NCBI GenBank assembly: GCA_003170115.1
Contig: PMZS01000332.1
Coordinates: 6,094 to 22,314, forward strand
DNA: 16,221 bases
DNA from: Spirochaetaceae bacterium
Lineage (GTDB): Bacteria; Spirochaetota; Spirochaetia; SZUA-6; Fen-1364
Direction: 5' to 3'
This document shows positions 1 through 6,525 of the stretch, piece after piece (position 1 is the stretch's first letter; each line of letters opens with the position of its first letter). Made by a program: the position numbers and the translations under genes. The notes below the pieces were generated by a model. That model was not told where the DNA came from, did no database searches, and saw nothing but the letters and a program-made list of their open reading frames with translations.

Positions 1-782
1 GCGAAGCCGATGCTCGAGGAGTCGATGTTCTTCAGTGTCGTATAGGGATAGTTGCTGAAAAGCGGCGGAACCACGGAATTATTCAAGATATTGAAGAGCG
101 GAATTGCGACGAAATAGAAGGAATTGCTGGAATCGCTCAGGACAAGCACGACCTCACCTGCCGTGGGCGTATCATCCACGTTGAACACTGCGTTGAGATA
201 GTAGTTGCCTCCGGCGACATTCACCGTAAATGGCCCGCGCCCGGCAGGAAGGCCCCACGAAGAATCATACTGAGTATAAGTGAGATTGTTCCCCGCGATC
301 TGAAAGTTTGCCTCATTTATCAGCGCAGCCGGGGAACTGAAGCTTGCGCCGAACAGGGGGGTATTGGTTGGTCCCGAGGGAGGCGCATTGACAGTCGAAA
401 GCCAGAATGCCGTGAACCAGTGATCCCGCAACGCGACATTTCTCGCGGCGTCCGTGAACACGTTCTGGCCGTTTACGATTCCCCATCCGTTGAGCTGCGC
501 TGTCGTATACGTTTGAATAAGCTTGAGATTGGAGTCCATGATCACGGCGGCCGGATCCGTCCCAAAGCTCCGATTCATGAGTATCACGAACTCTCCCCCG
601 GTCGGCGTCACGACAGACACGTTGTACTGCGGACCCGAACCGGCCGGGATCGTTGCCGACAGGTCGGCCACGGCCAGCACCTGCGAGAGGGTCGAGGGAA
701 ACACGCTCATCACGAGGATGCACGACGCGAGCGGGAGGACAAGGACGAGAGTTGCGATGAGGCGTGGAATAGTTCTTACCAT
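1..782 (-). CDS. Putative lipoprotein, C-terminus beyond window (partial)
   Basis: The minus-strand frame from the ATG at 782 is open to the window edge, giving 260 codons with no stop. The product begins MVRTIPRLIATL and has a hydrophobic stretch ending in a lipobox, Leu-Ala-Ser-Cys, with Cys at about residue 21. It is therefore probably a lipid-anchored envelope protein. The mature part is rich in Ser, Thr, Asn, Gly and Val, with short beta-strand-like segments such as GEFVILMNRSF and AGEVVLVLSD, and I see no enzymatic motif. The family is not recognised. The start is fixed by coupling: the ATG overlaps the stop of the upstream gene (ATGGTAA, 7 bp shared), so the two genes are surely co-transcribed and probably belong to one envelope function. 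A shorter frame at 313-723 on the same strand is a shadow of this one. The reading frame is certain enough; the function is unknown. Confidence 0.75.
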   Translation of the reverse strand, partial: MVRTIPRLIATLVLVLPLASCILVMSVFPSTLSQVLAVADLSATIPAGSGPQYNVSVVTPTGGEFVILMNRSFGTDPAAVIMDSNLKLIQTYTTAQLNGWGIVNGQNVFTDAARNVALRDHWFTAFWLSTVNAPPSGPTNTPLFGASFSSPAALINEANFQIAGNNLTYTQYDSSWGLPAGRGPFTVNVAGGNYYLNAVFNVDDTPTAGEVVLVLSDSSNSFYFVAIPLFNILNNSVVPPLFSNYPYTTLKNIDSSSIGF

Positions 783-2020
783 CTGAACATGACTCCGAGG
801 GTCATCGGCGGGATGGTGCCGGCCACCATCATCCACTGCTTGCCCAAAATGCTCGAGCCGCCGCCCGTTGTGAACTTCCATTCCTGTCGGAGGAAGATGA
901 TCGGCCCCAGTATCCTTGTTTCCACCCACCAGTTGAATACGTCCAGGTAGACTTCGGCATAAGATGCGTTGGAGGGTCCGGTGAGAATGGATACGACTGA
1001 TCCCGCGCCGGTCGAAACGCCGAAGCGGACGGGGGAATCCGGAGGGAGAAACACGTATGCGCCGACGCCCAGGCTCGTGTCGTAGTGGATGACGAGGTTG
1101 CCCGCGGCGTTCAACGCCGGCTGCAGGAAGAAATAGTTGCCGATGAACAAGAACGTTTCGTCAGGGCGAGTGTACACTCGCAACGTCGCGCCGGCTCCCA
1201 GAAGTTGTCCCAGGGTCCAGTCCACCTCCAGTGCCCTTTTCTCCTCACGTACCATCCCCGAGAGACGTATTTCCTTTGCTGCGCGCACCGTTTGCCGTGA
1301 GGTGTGGAAACCTTGCTTGCGCTTTTCCACGTTGAATGCCGACCCCAGGACGATCCCACCGGAATTCCAGACCAGTTTCCCATTGGATATCGCGCCAATC
1401 CGCTCATCATTGACAAGGAACAATTCCATCCCTTCGTCCGGAGACACGAAAGTGAGCTCAGACACGGACGGTTGCGCTTTGCCCGGGGCGGCGCCCGAGG
1501 CAGTCTGAGCGGTACTCTGCATCAATCGGATCTGCGGCAGCATGTCCGCCACCCTGTCATGAAGCGAGCTGTAGAAGGCGATGTTGAACCGTGCCGTCTG
1601 CTGCAAGCCCGCGGCAAGCACTCCCGCGCCCACGTCCCAGCACTGCAGGGAGATGTAGATTCGATCCTCTTCGACCGTGAAGTATCCCGTGACGGCGAGG
1701 TCGGCGCCGACGGCCTGGCCCACTGACAGTGCCGGAGCCTCCGAGAGAAGCGCACGCGGGCTCAGGCCGCGCCGCTGAACCTCGCCGCCCCACTTTTCCG
1801 GGGAGATGATGCCATACCCTCCCACTTCGAAGGCGGCACTGACGCTCGCCGTGATGGGCCGTTCGTAGTCCTTGTTCGCGGACCCCGTGGAAAAATCCTG
1901 GATCGTGAAGATTGCGCACTGCGGTTTCTGTTCGGCGTCCCGTTGTTGCCCGAATGCCGGGAGCACGAGCAGGATAAAAAGAGATGCATACGCTGCTGTT
2001 CGCGTTCGGAATGGGCACAC
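776..2020 (-). CDS. Exported protein: TolB/FlgO-like domain, PEGA-like segment, beta-rich C-terminus
   Basis: This is a 414-residue exported protein of unknown role. A signal peptide is visible (YASLFILLVLPAFG, cleavage near residue 24). Residues about 33-165 have the pattern of TolB/FlgO/LpoB-like periplasmic domains: a first strand (CAIFTIQDF), a helix, then GADLAVTGYFTVEEDRIYIS and a strand on the other side of the sheet. Residues about 188-255 (TFVSPDEGMELFLVNDERIG onward) look like a PEGA-type beta domain. Residues about 265-414 are amphipathic strands ending in a terminal aromatic (MFRW), as in outer-membrane barrels. The start is GTG; an in-frame TGA lies just upstream and no ATG is available. 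There is no clear Shine-Dalgarno. It is first in a two-gene unit and overlaps the downstream lipoprotein gene by 7 bp. Similar architectures are common among spirochaete hypothetical proteins (recalled, not searched). The domain calls are structural inference. Confidence 0.72.
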   Translation of the reverse strand: MCPFRTRTAAYASLFILLVLPAFGQQRDAEQKPQCAIFTIQDFSTGSANKDYERPITASVSAAFEVGGYGIISPEKWGGEVQRRGLSPRALLSEAPALSVGQAVGADLAVTGYFTVEEDRIYISLQCWDVGAGVLAAGLQQTARFNIAFYSSLHDRVADMLPQIRLMQSTAQTASGAAPGKAQPSVSELTFVSPDEGMELFLVNDERIGAISNGKLVWNSGGIVLGSAFNVEKRKQGFHTSRQTVRAAKEIRLSGMVREEKRALEVDWTLGQLLGAGATLRVYTRPDETFLFIGNYFFLQPALNAAGNLVIHYDTSLGVGAYVFLPPDSPVRFGVSTGAGSVVSILTGPSNASYAEVYLDVFNWWVETRILGPIIFLRQEWKFTTGGGSSILGKQWMMVAGTIPPMTLGVMFRW

Positions 2021-2038
2021 CGGCGTGACTCTGCATCA

Positions 2039-2067
2039 AGTGTAGTCATCGCCCTGACCCTTTTCAA
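2039..2067 (-). promoter_or_regulatory. Sigma-70-like promoter for the 2020-to-1 envelope gene pair
   Basis: On the minus strand, TTGAAA (2062-2067) and TACACT (2039-2044) are separated by exactly 17 bp. They match the consensus hexamers at 5 of 6 and 4 of 6 positions. The GTG start lies 18 nt downstream of the -10, so the leader would be about 11-12 nt, with no good Shine-Dalgarno in it. The position, just before the first gene of the unit, supports the call; it is unproven. Confidence 0.5.
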
Positions 2068-2098
2068 GGAAAACGCGTATTCGGATGCTTTCGCGTCC

Positions 2099-2127
2099 TT
2101 GAATGCGGCGCCCCGATGCACTACACT
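2099..2127 (+). promoter_or_regulatory. Sigma-70-like promoter for the 2139 gene, possibly leaderless
   Basis: TTGAAT (2099-2104) and TACACT (2122-2127) are separated by 17 bp on the plus strand, each matching consensus at 4 of 6 positions. The -10 is identical to the one of the divergent promoter at 2039-2044. Transcription from it would start near 2134, a few bases before the ATG at 2139, and would exclude the earlier in-frame ATG at 2103, which overlaps the -35 itself. This is the main argument for choosing 2139 as the gene start. Confidence 0.45.
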
Positions 2128-2138
2128 CGCATCCCGAC

Positions 2139-4052
2139 ATGCACGCGAAGGACCTTCTTTCACTCTTACGCGCCTTTGCCCTGAAGACCCGCAGCCCCAA
2201 CATCGATCTCCGCCAGTTTCTCGTGTCCCTCTCGAAAGGCGATGTGCAGCCGGGCGAGGTGGAGGCGGCGATAAAGGAACTGCCGGCGGAGTCCGTCATC
2301 GTGGTGTCGAAGGAAGGGGAGAGGCCGCGCATCCTCGCGCTGCCGGATTTTCATGTCATCGCCCTGATCGAAGAGTACCGGAGGCTCGGGGATGAACCGA
2401 CCCGGCCATTCCCGCGGGAAGAGACCGTCTCTGCACAGGTACCCCCGAACGCGATCATTGCCGCGGACGTAAAGGCCCAGCTTGGTGCGCTGCTGGAGAC
2501 CAGCGGGCCGGGCATGAAGGGAATCGTGAGGCTGCAGTTCCCCGAAGGGGTGGACTCGCTCATCGTGCCCCAGGAGAGCGTCGGTTCTCACCTCGTGGAT
2601 GCCGCGGTGGCGAAGATCAGCCACTACCTCCAGGACGGGAAGAACGCGGCCTACGCGGAAACCAAGCTCCTCGGCGCCCTTCGCGGAAGCGAGGTCGCCG
2701 TCCGCCAGTACATGGAAGACGTGGCCCTGCGGCCGAAGAAAGCCGGAGCCACGGTCATGGCGCCCACGGACTTCAGTTTCCGGTTCTGGACTCACCTCTC
2801 CAATCTCGTCCTTCAGGATTTCCGGGCCAAGGCGGAGAAGACCGACCAGGACACGGCCGTGGTCCAGTCCGCGTACATCATCGGCTACGCGGTCTTCCAC
2901 AAGAAAGGAGCCGTGCAGCGGGAAAAGGAGTGGGCTGACGACCGAAAGAATCTGGAGACGCAGGTGCGCAAAGCGCCTTTCGTCTTCGGATTCCAGGACC
3001 TGTACAGCCTGAAGGACGAGAAGGGCGCGACCTTCGTCGCCAAGCACAGCAGGGACTTCATCCATTCCTTTTTAAAGGAGAAGACCAGGCGGGCGGGGGA
3101 GGAGACGATCCCGTACCTCGTTCGTGTCCACGCCGCGGCACAGAAGAAGGACTACTTCATCCACAAGGACTTCGCGGTGCCTGTGTTTCTCAAGAAGCTC
3201 GCCGAATGCGCCGAGGAGCTGCGGCGCCAGTATCTCGATGAATGGACCGCTGCCCTGAAAGAGGACCGCACGCCTGACCAGGCAAAAAACGATGCCACGT
3301 TCCGCAGGGACGTGGAGCAGAGGGTCACCCGCGGGTTCCCCCTGCTCACCGCGCTGGCAAACGGCGGGCTCCTGTACCTCCTTGGCGAGGAAGCACGCAT
3401 CGGAGATGACGCAAAGGCGGAGCTGAAGAAATGCTTTGCCGTGGAGAACATCCTGCGGCCGTTCGATGAGCTGCTCGGGCTGTCCAGGGTCCCGCTGCTG
3501 AAGAACGCGCGAATGTACCTTCCGTTCTGGATGACGGTGCCGATCCTCGGTGCGATCTTCAGAATGTTCAGGCGGATGTTCGGCGCACGGCGGGACGTCC
3601 GTAATGAAGAGGGGGAATCCGGAACGGAGCCGCAGGTCCGGGCGGAGGCAAAGATCGTCGCGCACGAAGCAACGGAAGAGGAGGCGCCGAAAGCGCAGAA
3701 CAGGGAAAACCTCCTCCGCTACAGGCGCAGCATCCAGTCCCTCATCTCGCAGTACGTTCCCCGGGGGAGCACGATTGACGCCACCCTCATGGAGCTTGCG
3801 GAGAAGTGGAACCCGCTGTATGCCAGCGCGGAGAAGAGGAACCTCATCGAGGACGTGAACGCCCTCGTGCGGGATTTCCTGAGACCGATCCGCAGAAGTT
3901 TCGTCGTGCGCCCGCCGGACCTGAAGAGGATCCATGCCCTTGCCGAGCAGCTGTCCACCAGCAAGAGCCTTGCCCAGATCAAGAAGCGGGACATCCTGAT
4001 GCGGTACATAGAGTTGTACATGGTCCGCTGCCTCCAGGTGAAGCAGTTGTAG
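2139..4052 (+). CDS. Large conserved-looking protein of unknown function
   Basis: The gene encodes 637 residues from ATG 2139 (649 from ATG 2103). I do not recognise the family beyond a resemblance to hypothetical proteins of spirochaetes. The start at 2139 is preferred because the extra 12 residues are low-quality sequence and overlap a promoter-like -35. The N-terminus (MHAKDLLSLLRAFALKTRS) is an amphipathic helix with no signal peptide. The protein is mostly helical and charged. One hydrophobic stretch at about 459-474 (MYLPFWMTVPILGAIF) is followed by a basic cluster (FRRMFGARR), which could be a membrane anchor or re-entrant helix. Next come an acidic low-complexity linker (about 489-518) and a compact helical C-terminal domain (about 520-637, with WNPLYA, FVVRPPDL and RYIELYMV). 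No Walker, zinc or catalytic motif is seen. It stands alone, convergent with the hydrolase gene 49 bp downstream. Confidence 0.8.
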   Translation: MHAKDLLSLLRAFALKTRSPNIDLRQFLVSLSKGDVQPGEVEAAIKELPAESVIVVSKEGERPRILALPDFHVIALIEEYRRLGDEPTRPFPREETVSAQVPPNAIIAADVKAQLGALLETSGPGMKGIVRLQFPEGVDSLIVPQESVGSHLVDAAVAKISHYLQDGKNAAYAETKLLGALRGSEVAVRQYMEDVALRPKKAGATVMAPTDFSFRFWTHLSNLVLQDFRAKAEKTDQDTAVVQSAYIIGYAVFHKKGAVQREKEWADDRKNLETQVRKAPFVFGFQDLYSLKDEKGATFVAKHSRDFIHSFLKEKTRRAGEETIPYLVRVHAAAQKKDYFIHKDFAVPVFLKKLAECAEELRRQYLDEWTAALKEDRTPDQAKNDATFRRDVEQRVTRGFPLLTALANGGLLYLLGEEARIGDDAKAELKKCFAVENILRPFDELLGLSRVPLLKNARMYLPFWMTVPILGAIFRMFRRMFGARRDVRNEEGESGTEPQVRAEAKIVAHEATEEEAPKAQNRENLLRYRRSIQSLISQYVPRGSTIDATLMELAEKWNPLYASAEKRNLIEDVNALVRDFLRPIRRSFVVRPPDLKRIHALAEQLSTSKSLAQIKKRDILMRYIELYMVRCLQVKQL

Positions 4053-4101
4053 CAAAACGGACGTCGGTTCGCAGCTCGTTGTCCGAAATGCGCGTGAAAG
4101 C

Positions 4102-4770
4102 CTAATTCATTGGCCTGATGCGCACCTCGATGCCTTTCGCCGAAGCAAGAAGCGACTGGATCCTCGATGTATCGGTGTCTCCGAAGTGGTACGGGTAGAG
4201 GATCTTCGGCCGGAACGCCATCACCGCGTCGAAGACCATTTCCGGGGTCATCGTGTAGGGAAGATTCATCGGCAGAAACGCGATGTCGATCCCCTTCAAG
4301 GCCTTCATTTCGCGCGTGTTCTCCGTGTCTCCCGCCACATACACCCGCCGTTCACCCAGCGTCAGTATATACCCGTTGCCGCTGCCCCTGGGGTGATACG
4401 GAGAGCCGGGGGCGCGCAGGTGCACCACGTTGTAGGCCGGCACGGCCTCGATTCGGATTCCGTTCACGGACTTCGATTCATCGTTGTGGAGGACCACGGC
4501 CCCCGGCACTTTCCCCGCGCATTTCGAGGCGACGATCACGGACGTCGTCGCCTTGCTCGCCGCGGTGATGGCATCAGGGTCAAGGTGATCGGAATGTTCA
4601 TGCGTGACGAGGATGATGTCCGCCCGGGGAAGCGTGGAATAGTCGGCGTACTGACTCAGGGGATCGACGTGGATCACCGTGTTGCCGTAGGTCAGCCAGA
4701 GGGTTGCATGCGCGACGAACGTGATCGTCAGGTCCAGGGGCGCGGGCGGAAAAGTGTCTGCGGGGAACAT
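4102..4770 (-). CDS. UlaG-like metallo-beta-lactamase-fold metal-dependent hydrolase
   Basis: This 222-residue cytosolic protein has no signal peptide. Its start is well set by a Shine-Dalgarno GGGAGGT five nt before the ATG. The metallo-hydrolase signature is complete: HEHSDH at 57-62 (H57, H59, D61, H62), an AGDTE motif with D148, and a late His at about 195 (YPYHFGD). The opening VAHATLWL is the N-terminal G/A-H strand typical of the UlaG/YtkL/YfiY-like L-ascorbate-6-phosphate lactonase-type subfamily, whose members are about 220-230 residues. Known members hydrolyse lactones or phosphodiesters, but most are uncharacterised, so the substrate is unknown here. The gene stands alone, divergent from the C-S lyase gene and convergent with the large unknown gene. 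The family call is firm; the specific substrate is not. Confidence 0.9.
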   Translation of the reverse strand: MFPADTFPPAPLDLTITFVAHATLWLTYGNTVIHVDPLSQYADYSTLPRADIILVTHEHSDHLDPDAITAASKATTSVIVASKCAGKVPGAVVLHNDESKSVNGIRIEAVPAYNVVHLRAPGSPYHPRGSGNGYILTLGERRVYVAGDTENTREMKALKGIDIAFLPMNLPYTMTPEMVFDAVMAFRPKILYPYHFGDTDTSRIQSLLASAKGIEVRIRPMN

Positions 4771-4775
4771 GAGCC

Positions 4776-4795
4776 ACCTCCCGTTGAAGAATATA
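4776..4795 (-). promoter_or_regulatory. Shine-Dalgarno and -10-like element of the hydrolase gene
   Basis: Reading the minus strand, TATATT (4790-4795) is a good -10-like hexamer and GGGAGGT (4776-4782) is a strong Shine-Dalgarno. The ATG at 4770 follows the SD by 5 nt. No acceptable -35 lies 17 bp upstream: the position holds TGTCAA, the reverse of the divergent gene's TTGACA. This gene therefore has a normal leader, in contrast to several of its neighbours. Confidence 0.5.
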
Positions 4796-4812
4796 CCGCC
4801 GTCCTGCCTCCA

Positions 4813-4843
4813 TTGACAGTCATCTTGCGCGCGCGCCTAGTAT
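4813..4843 (+). promoter_or_regulatory. Possible promoter of the C-S lyase gene, TTGACA with start-overlapping -10
   Basis: A perfect TTGACA sits at 4813-4818. The best -10-like hexamer is TAGTAT (4838-4843) at a 19 bp spacing, longer than ideal, and it overlaps the first possible ATG (4842). If it is used, the message would start at about 4850, right at the second ATG (4848). The spacer contains the alternating stretch TGCGCGCGCGC (4826-4836). This is weaker evidence than for the other promoters listed. Confidence 0.3.
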
Positions 4844-6026
4844 GAGAATGGCGTATGACTTCGACACTGCTGTGGACCGGCACGGAACCAGCTCCGTCAA
4901 GTGGGACTACGAGGAGAAGTACACCGGGATGACCGGCCTGCTGCCCCTCTGGGTGGCGGACATGGATTTCCCCGCCCCGCCGGAAATCATGGATGCCATC
5001 CGGCGCCGGGTGGAGCACGGGATCTTCGGCTATGTCCGGGAACCGGACTCATACTTCCAGGCCGCCGCGGCGTGGCTCGAACGCCGCCACGCATGGCCCG
5101 TGCACCGGGAATGGATGGTCGCTTCCCCCGGAGTGCTTCCCGGCCTCGCGGCCGCAATCCTCGCATTCACACAGCCCGGCGAGGGGATCGTCATTCAGCC
5201 CCCCGTCTATCACCCCTTCGCGATGCGGGTGAGGTCCAATGGCCGCCGGGTGGTAGAGAACCCGCTGGTCATTCGCGATGGCACCTGGCAGATGGACCTT
5301 GACGGACTGGAGAAGGTCATCGACCAGGGCACGCGGATGCTTGTCCTGTGCAGCCCGCACAATCCGGTGGCCAGGGTGTGGGACCGCGCCACGCTTTCGC
5401 GGCTGGAGAAGATCTGCCGCACGCGCGGCGTTCTCATCGTGAGTGACGAAATCCACAACGACCTGGTGATGCCCGGCTTCCGACACCTGCCGATCGCTGC
5501 GCTCTCCGAGGAGTCCGCCTTGAACACGGTCACCCTTGTCGCTGCCACGAAGACCTTCAACATTGCGGGCCTGGGCGGGTCCCTCACGGTCATCCCGGAC
5601 AGTGATCTCCGTGCGCGGTTCGAAGCGGTCCAGCACGCACTCTTCTCGGGCGCGCCCAATGCGGTGGCGGTGAGCGCTTCCGAGGCGGCATGGCGGCTTG
5701 GGGAACCGTGGCTGGAGGAGTTGCTGGTCTACATCAAAGGCAACTACGACCTGCTGAAGCGCTTTCTTGCGGAACGGCTCCCGTCGGTTCGGGTGTTCCC
5801 TCTTCAGGGCACGTACCTCGCCCTGCTCGACATGAGCGGCATCGGACTGGCCGATGCCCCGCTGAGGGACCGGCTGCTGCGGGACGCGCGTGTGTGGATG
5901 GACGAAGGCCCAAAGTTCGGTCGGGGCGGCGAGGGCATGCAGCGCCTCAATCTTGCGTGCCCTCGCTCCGTACTTGCGGAAGCCCTGGGACGGATGGAAC
6001 GGGCGCTTGGGCGGATTACGGCCTGA
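4842..6026 (+). CDS. patB: MalY/PatB-type PLP-dependent C-S lyase (cystathionine beta-lyase-like aminotransferase)
   Basis: This 394-residue fold-type I PLP enzyme is the usual size of MalY/PatB. The N-terminal YDFDTAVDRHGTSSVKWD is diagnostic of this branch (PatB: YDFD..ID..GT.S.KWD), as are the LWVADMDF and VYHPF segments. PLP site: N174 in SPHNPVARVW, D202 in SDEIH, and the Schiff-base Lys237 in ATKTFNIAGL; Arg368 in QRLNLACPR binds the substrate carboxylate. Family members cleave cystathionine, cysteine conjugates or methionine-like thioethers to pyruvate, ammonia and a thiol. One oddity is that HNPVGR, common in the family, reads HNPVAR. The start is ATG 4842 or ATG 4848 (in frame, two codons apart). 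No Shine-Dalgarno is visible. The end overlaps the convergent membrane-protein gene by 11 bp. The symbol is a family assignment; in vivo the role could be methionine metabolism or regulation, as with MalY. Confidence 0.9.
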   Translation: MRMAYDFDTAVDRHGTSSVKWDYEEKYTGMTGLLPLWVADMDFPAPPEIMDAIRRRVEHGIFGYVREPDSYFQAAAAWLERRHAWPVHREWMVASPGVLPGLAAAILAFTQPGEGIVIQPPVYHPFAMRVRSNGRRVVENPLVIRDGTWQMDLDGLEKVIDQGTRMLVLCSPHNPVARVWDRATLSRLEKICRTRGVLIVSDEIHNDLVMPGFRHLPIAALSEESALNTVTLVAATKTFNIAGLGGSLTVIPDSDLRARFEAVQHALFSGAPNAVAVSASEAAWRLGEPWLEELLVYIKGNYDLLKRFLAERLPSVRVFPLQGTYLALLDMSGIGLADAPLRDRLLRDARVWMDEGPKFGRGGEGMQRLNLACPRSVLAEALGRMERALGRITA

Positions 6027-6471
6027 CCGGACGCTTCCGGGTTTTCACCGCGGGGAGCGGCTTTCCCTTTGGAACGCTCTTTCGATTCTTTCGATGCGGC
6101 GGAGCCTCATCCTCCGGGCCCTGGGTGAGAAGCATCGGCGGCACGAGCGTCCACACGGCAAGCAGCACGGCGCCGTGCCAGGGTTCATAGTATGGCGGAT
6201 GGACGAACCGCAGAGGCCCCGTTCCCATTGCATAGATCCACACGATCAATGACAGGGTGGAAAGGATGAGCTGCGTCCTTGACTTCACTCCCCCGGCCAG
6301 GGAGAGATACAGGGGCGTCAGGCCGACGAGCAGGAGGGCCATCATGAAATGGGGCCAGAACTGACCGGGCATCACTCCCTGGATGAACACGAAGACCGCG
6401 ATCACCTCGCTGGGAATCAGCTTCAGCAATACCTGGAGGAAGGAGTTCTCCTGCTCGATGGCTCTGCCCAT
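6016..6471 (-). CDS. Small four-helix inner-membrane protein of unknown function
   Basis: The gene encodes 151 residues. Four hydrophobic helices are predicted by eye at about 13-33 (LKLIPSEVIAVFVFIQGV), 38-59, 66-83 and 99-115. They are followed by a polar tail rich in Pro, Lys and Arg (about 116-151, ending RKRPVRP), probably cytosolic. The family is not recognised; the KLIPSEVIA opening is seen in small bacterial membrane proteins without known function. The start is set by a good Shine-Dalgarno AGAGGAA (6477-6483) five nt before the ATG. It follows the glycerate kinase gene by 54 nt on the same strand, so it is probably the last gene of the transporter operon and could be an accessory component or a bystander. 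The 3' end overlaps the convergent C-S lyase gene by 11 bp. Confidence 0.8.
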   Translation of the reverse strand: MGRAIEQENSFLQVLLKLIPSEVIAVFVFIQGVMPGQFWPHFMMALLLVGLTPLYLSLAGGVKSRTQLILSTLSLIVWIYAMGTGPLRFVHPPYYEPWHGAVLLAVWTLVPPMLLTQGPEDEAPPHRKNRKSVPKGKPLPAVKTRKRPVRP

Positions 6472-6476
6472 ACTTT

Positions 6477-6483
6477 TTCCTCT
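6477..6483 (-). promoter_or_regulatory. Shine-Dalgarno of the four-helix membrane protein gene
   Basis: AGAGGAA on the minus strand lies 5 nt before the ATG at 6471. It fixes the start and shows that translation of this gene does not rely on coupling to the kinase gene upstream. Confidence 0.6.
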
Positions 6484-6525
6484 TTAATATGAATGCGGAC
6501 ATTCTCTTCCAACGCCCGCGCGATG

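Noticed and set aside
2103..2138. Upstream ATG at 2103 as the start of the large unknown protein
   Set aside because: It overlaps the -35-like element and precedes the -10, has no Shine-Dalgarno, and adds twelve residues that do not look like protein. It cannot be fully excluded if another promoter is used.
2166..4055. Minus-strand frames of 299 and 327 codons opposite the large unknown gene
   Set aside because: The composition (Leu, Arg, His, Val, no strand-helix pattern) is typical of antisense shadows, and the plus-strand gene has a proper start context and protein-like sequence.
4053..4101. Terminator between the convergent genes ending at 4052 and 4102
   Set aside because: I found no stem-loop with a following T-run in these 49 bases.
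4186..4845. Long plus-strand open frame of 219 codons opposite the metallo-hydrolase gene
   Set aside because: It is antisense to a gene with clear HxHxDH motifs, its product is low-complexity and Arg/His-rich, and it has no recognisable domain. Long antisense frames are expected at high GC.
6472..6525. Independent promoter before the four-helix membrane protein gene
   Set aside because: AT-rich bases are present (CATATT/TATTAA), but no matching -35 was seen; only the Shine-Dalgarno is convincing, so operon read-through is the simpler view.
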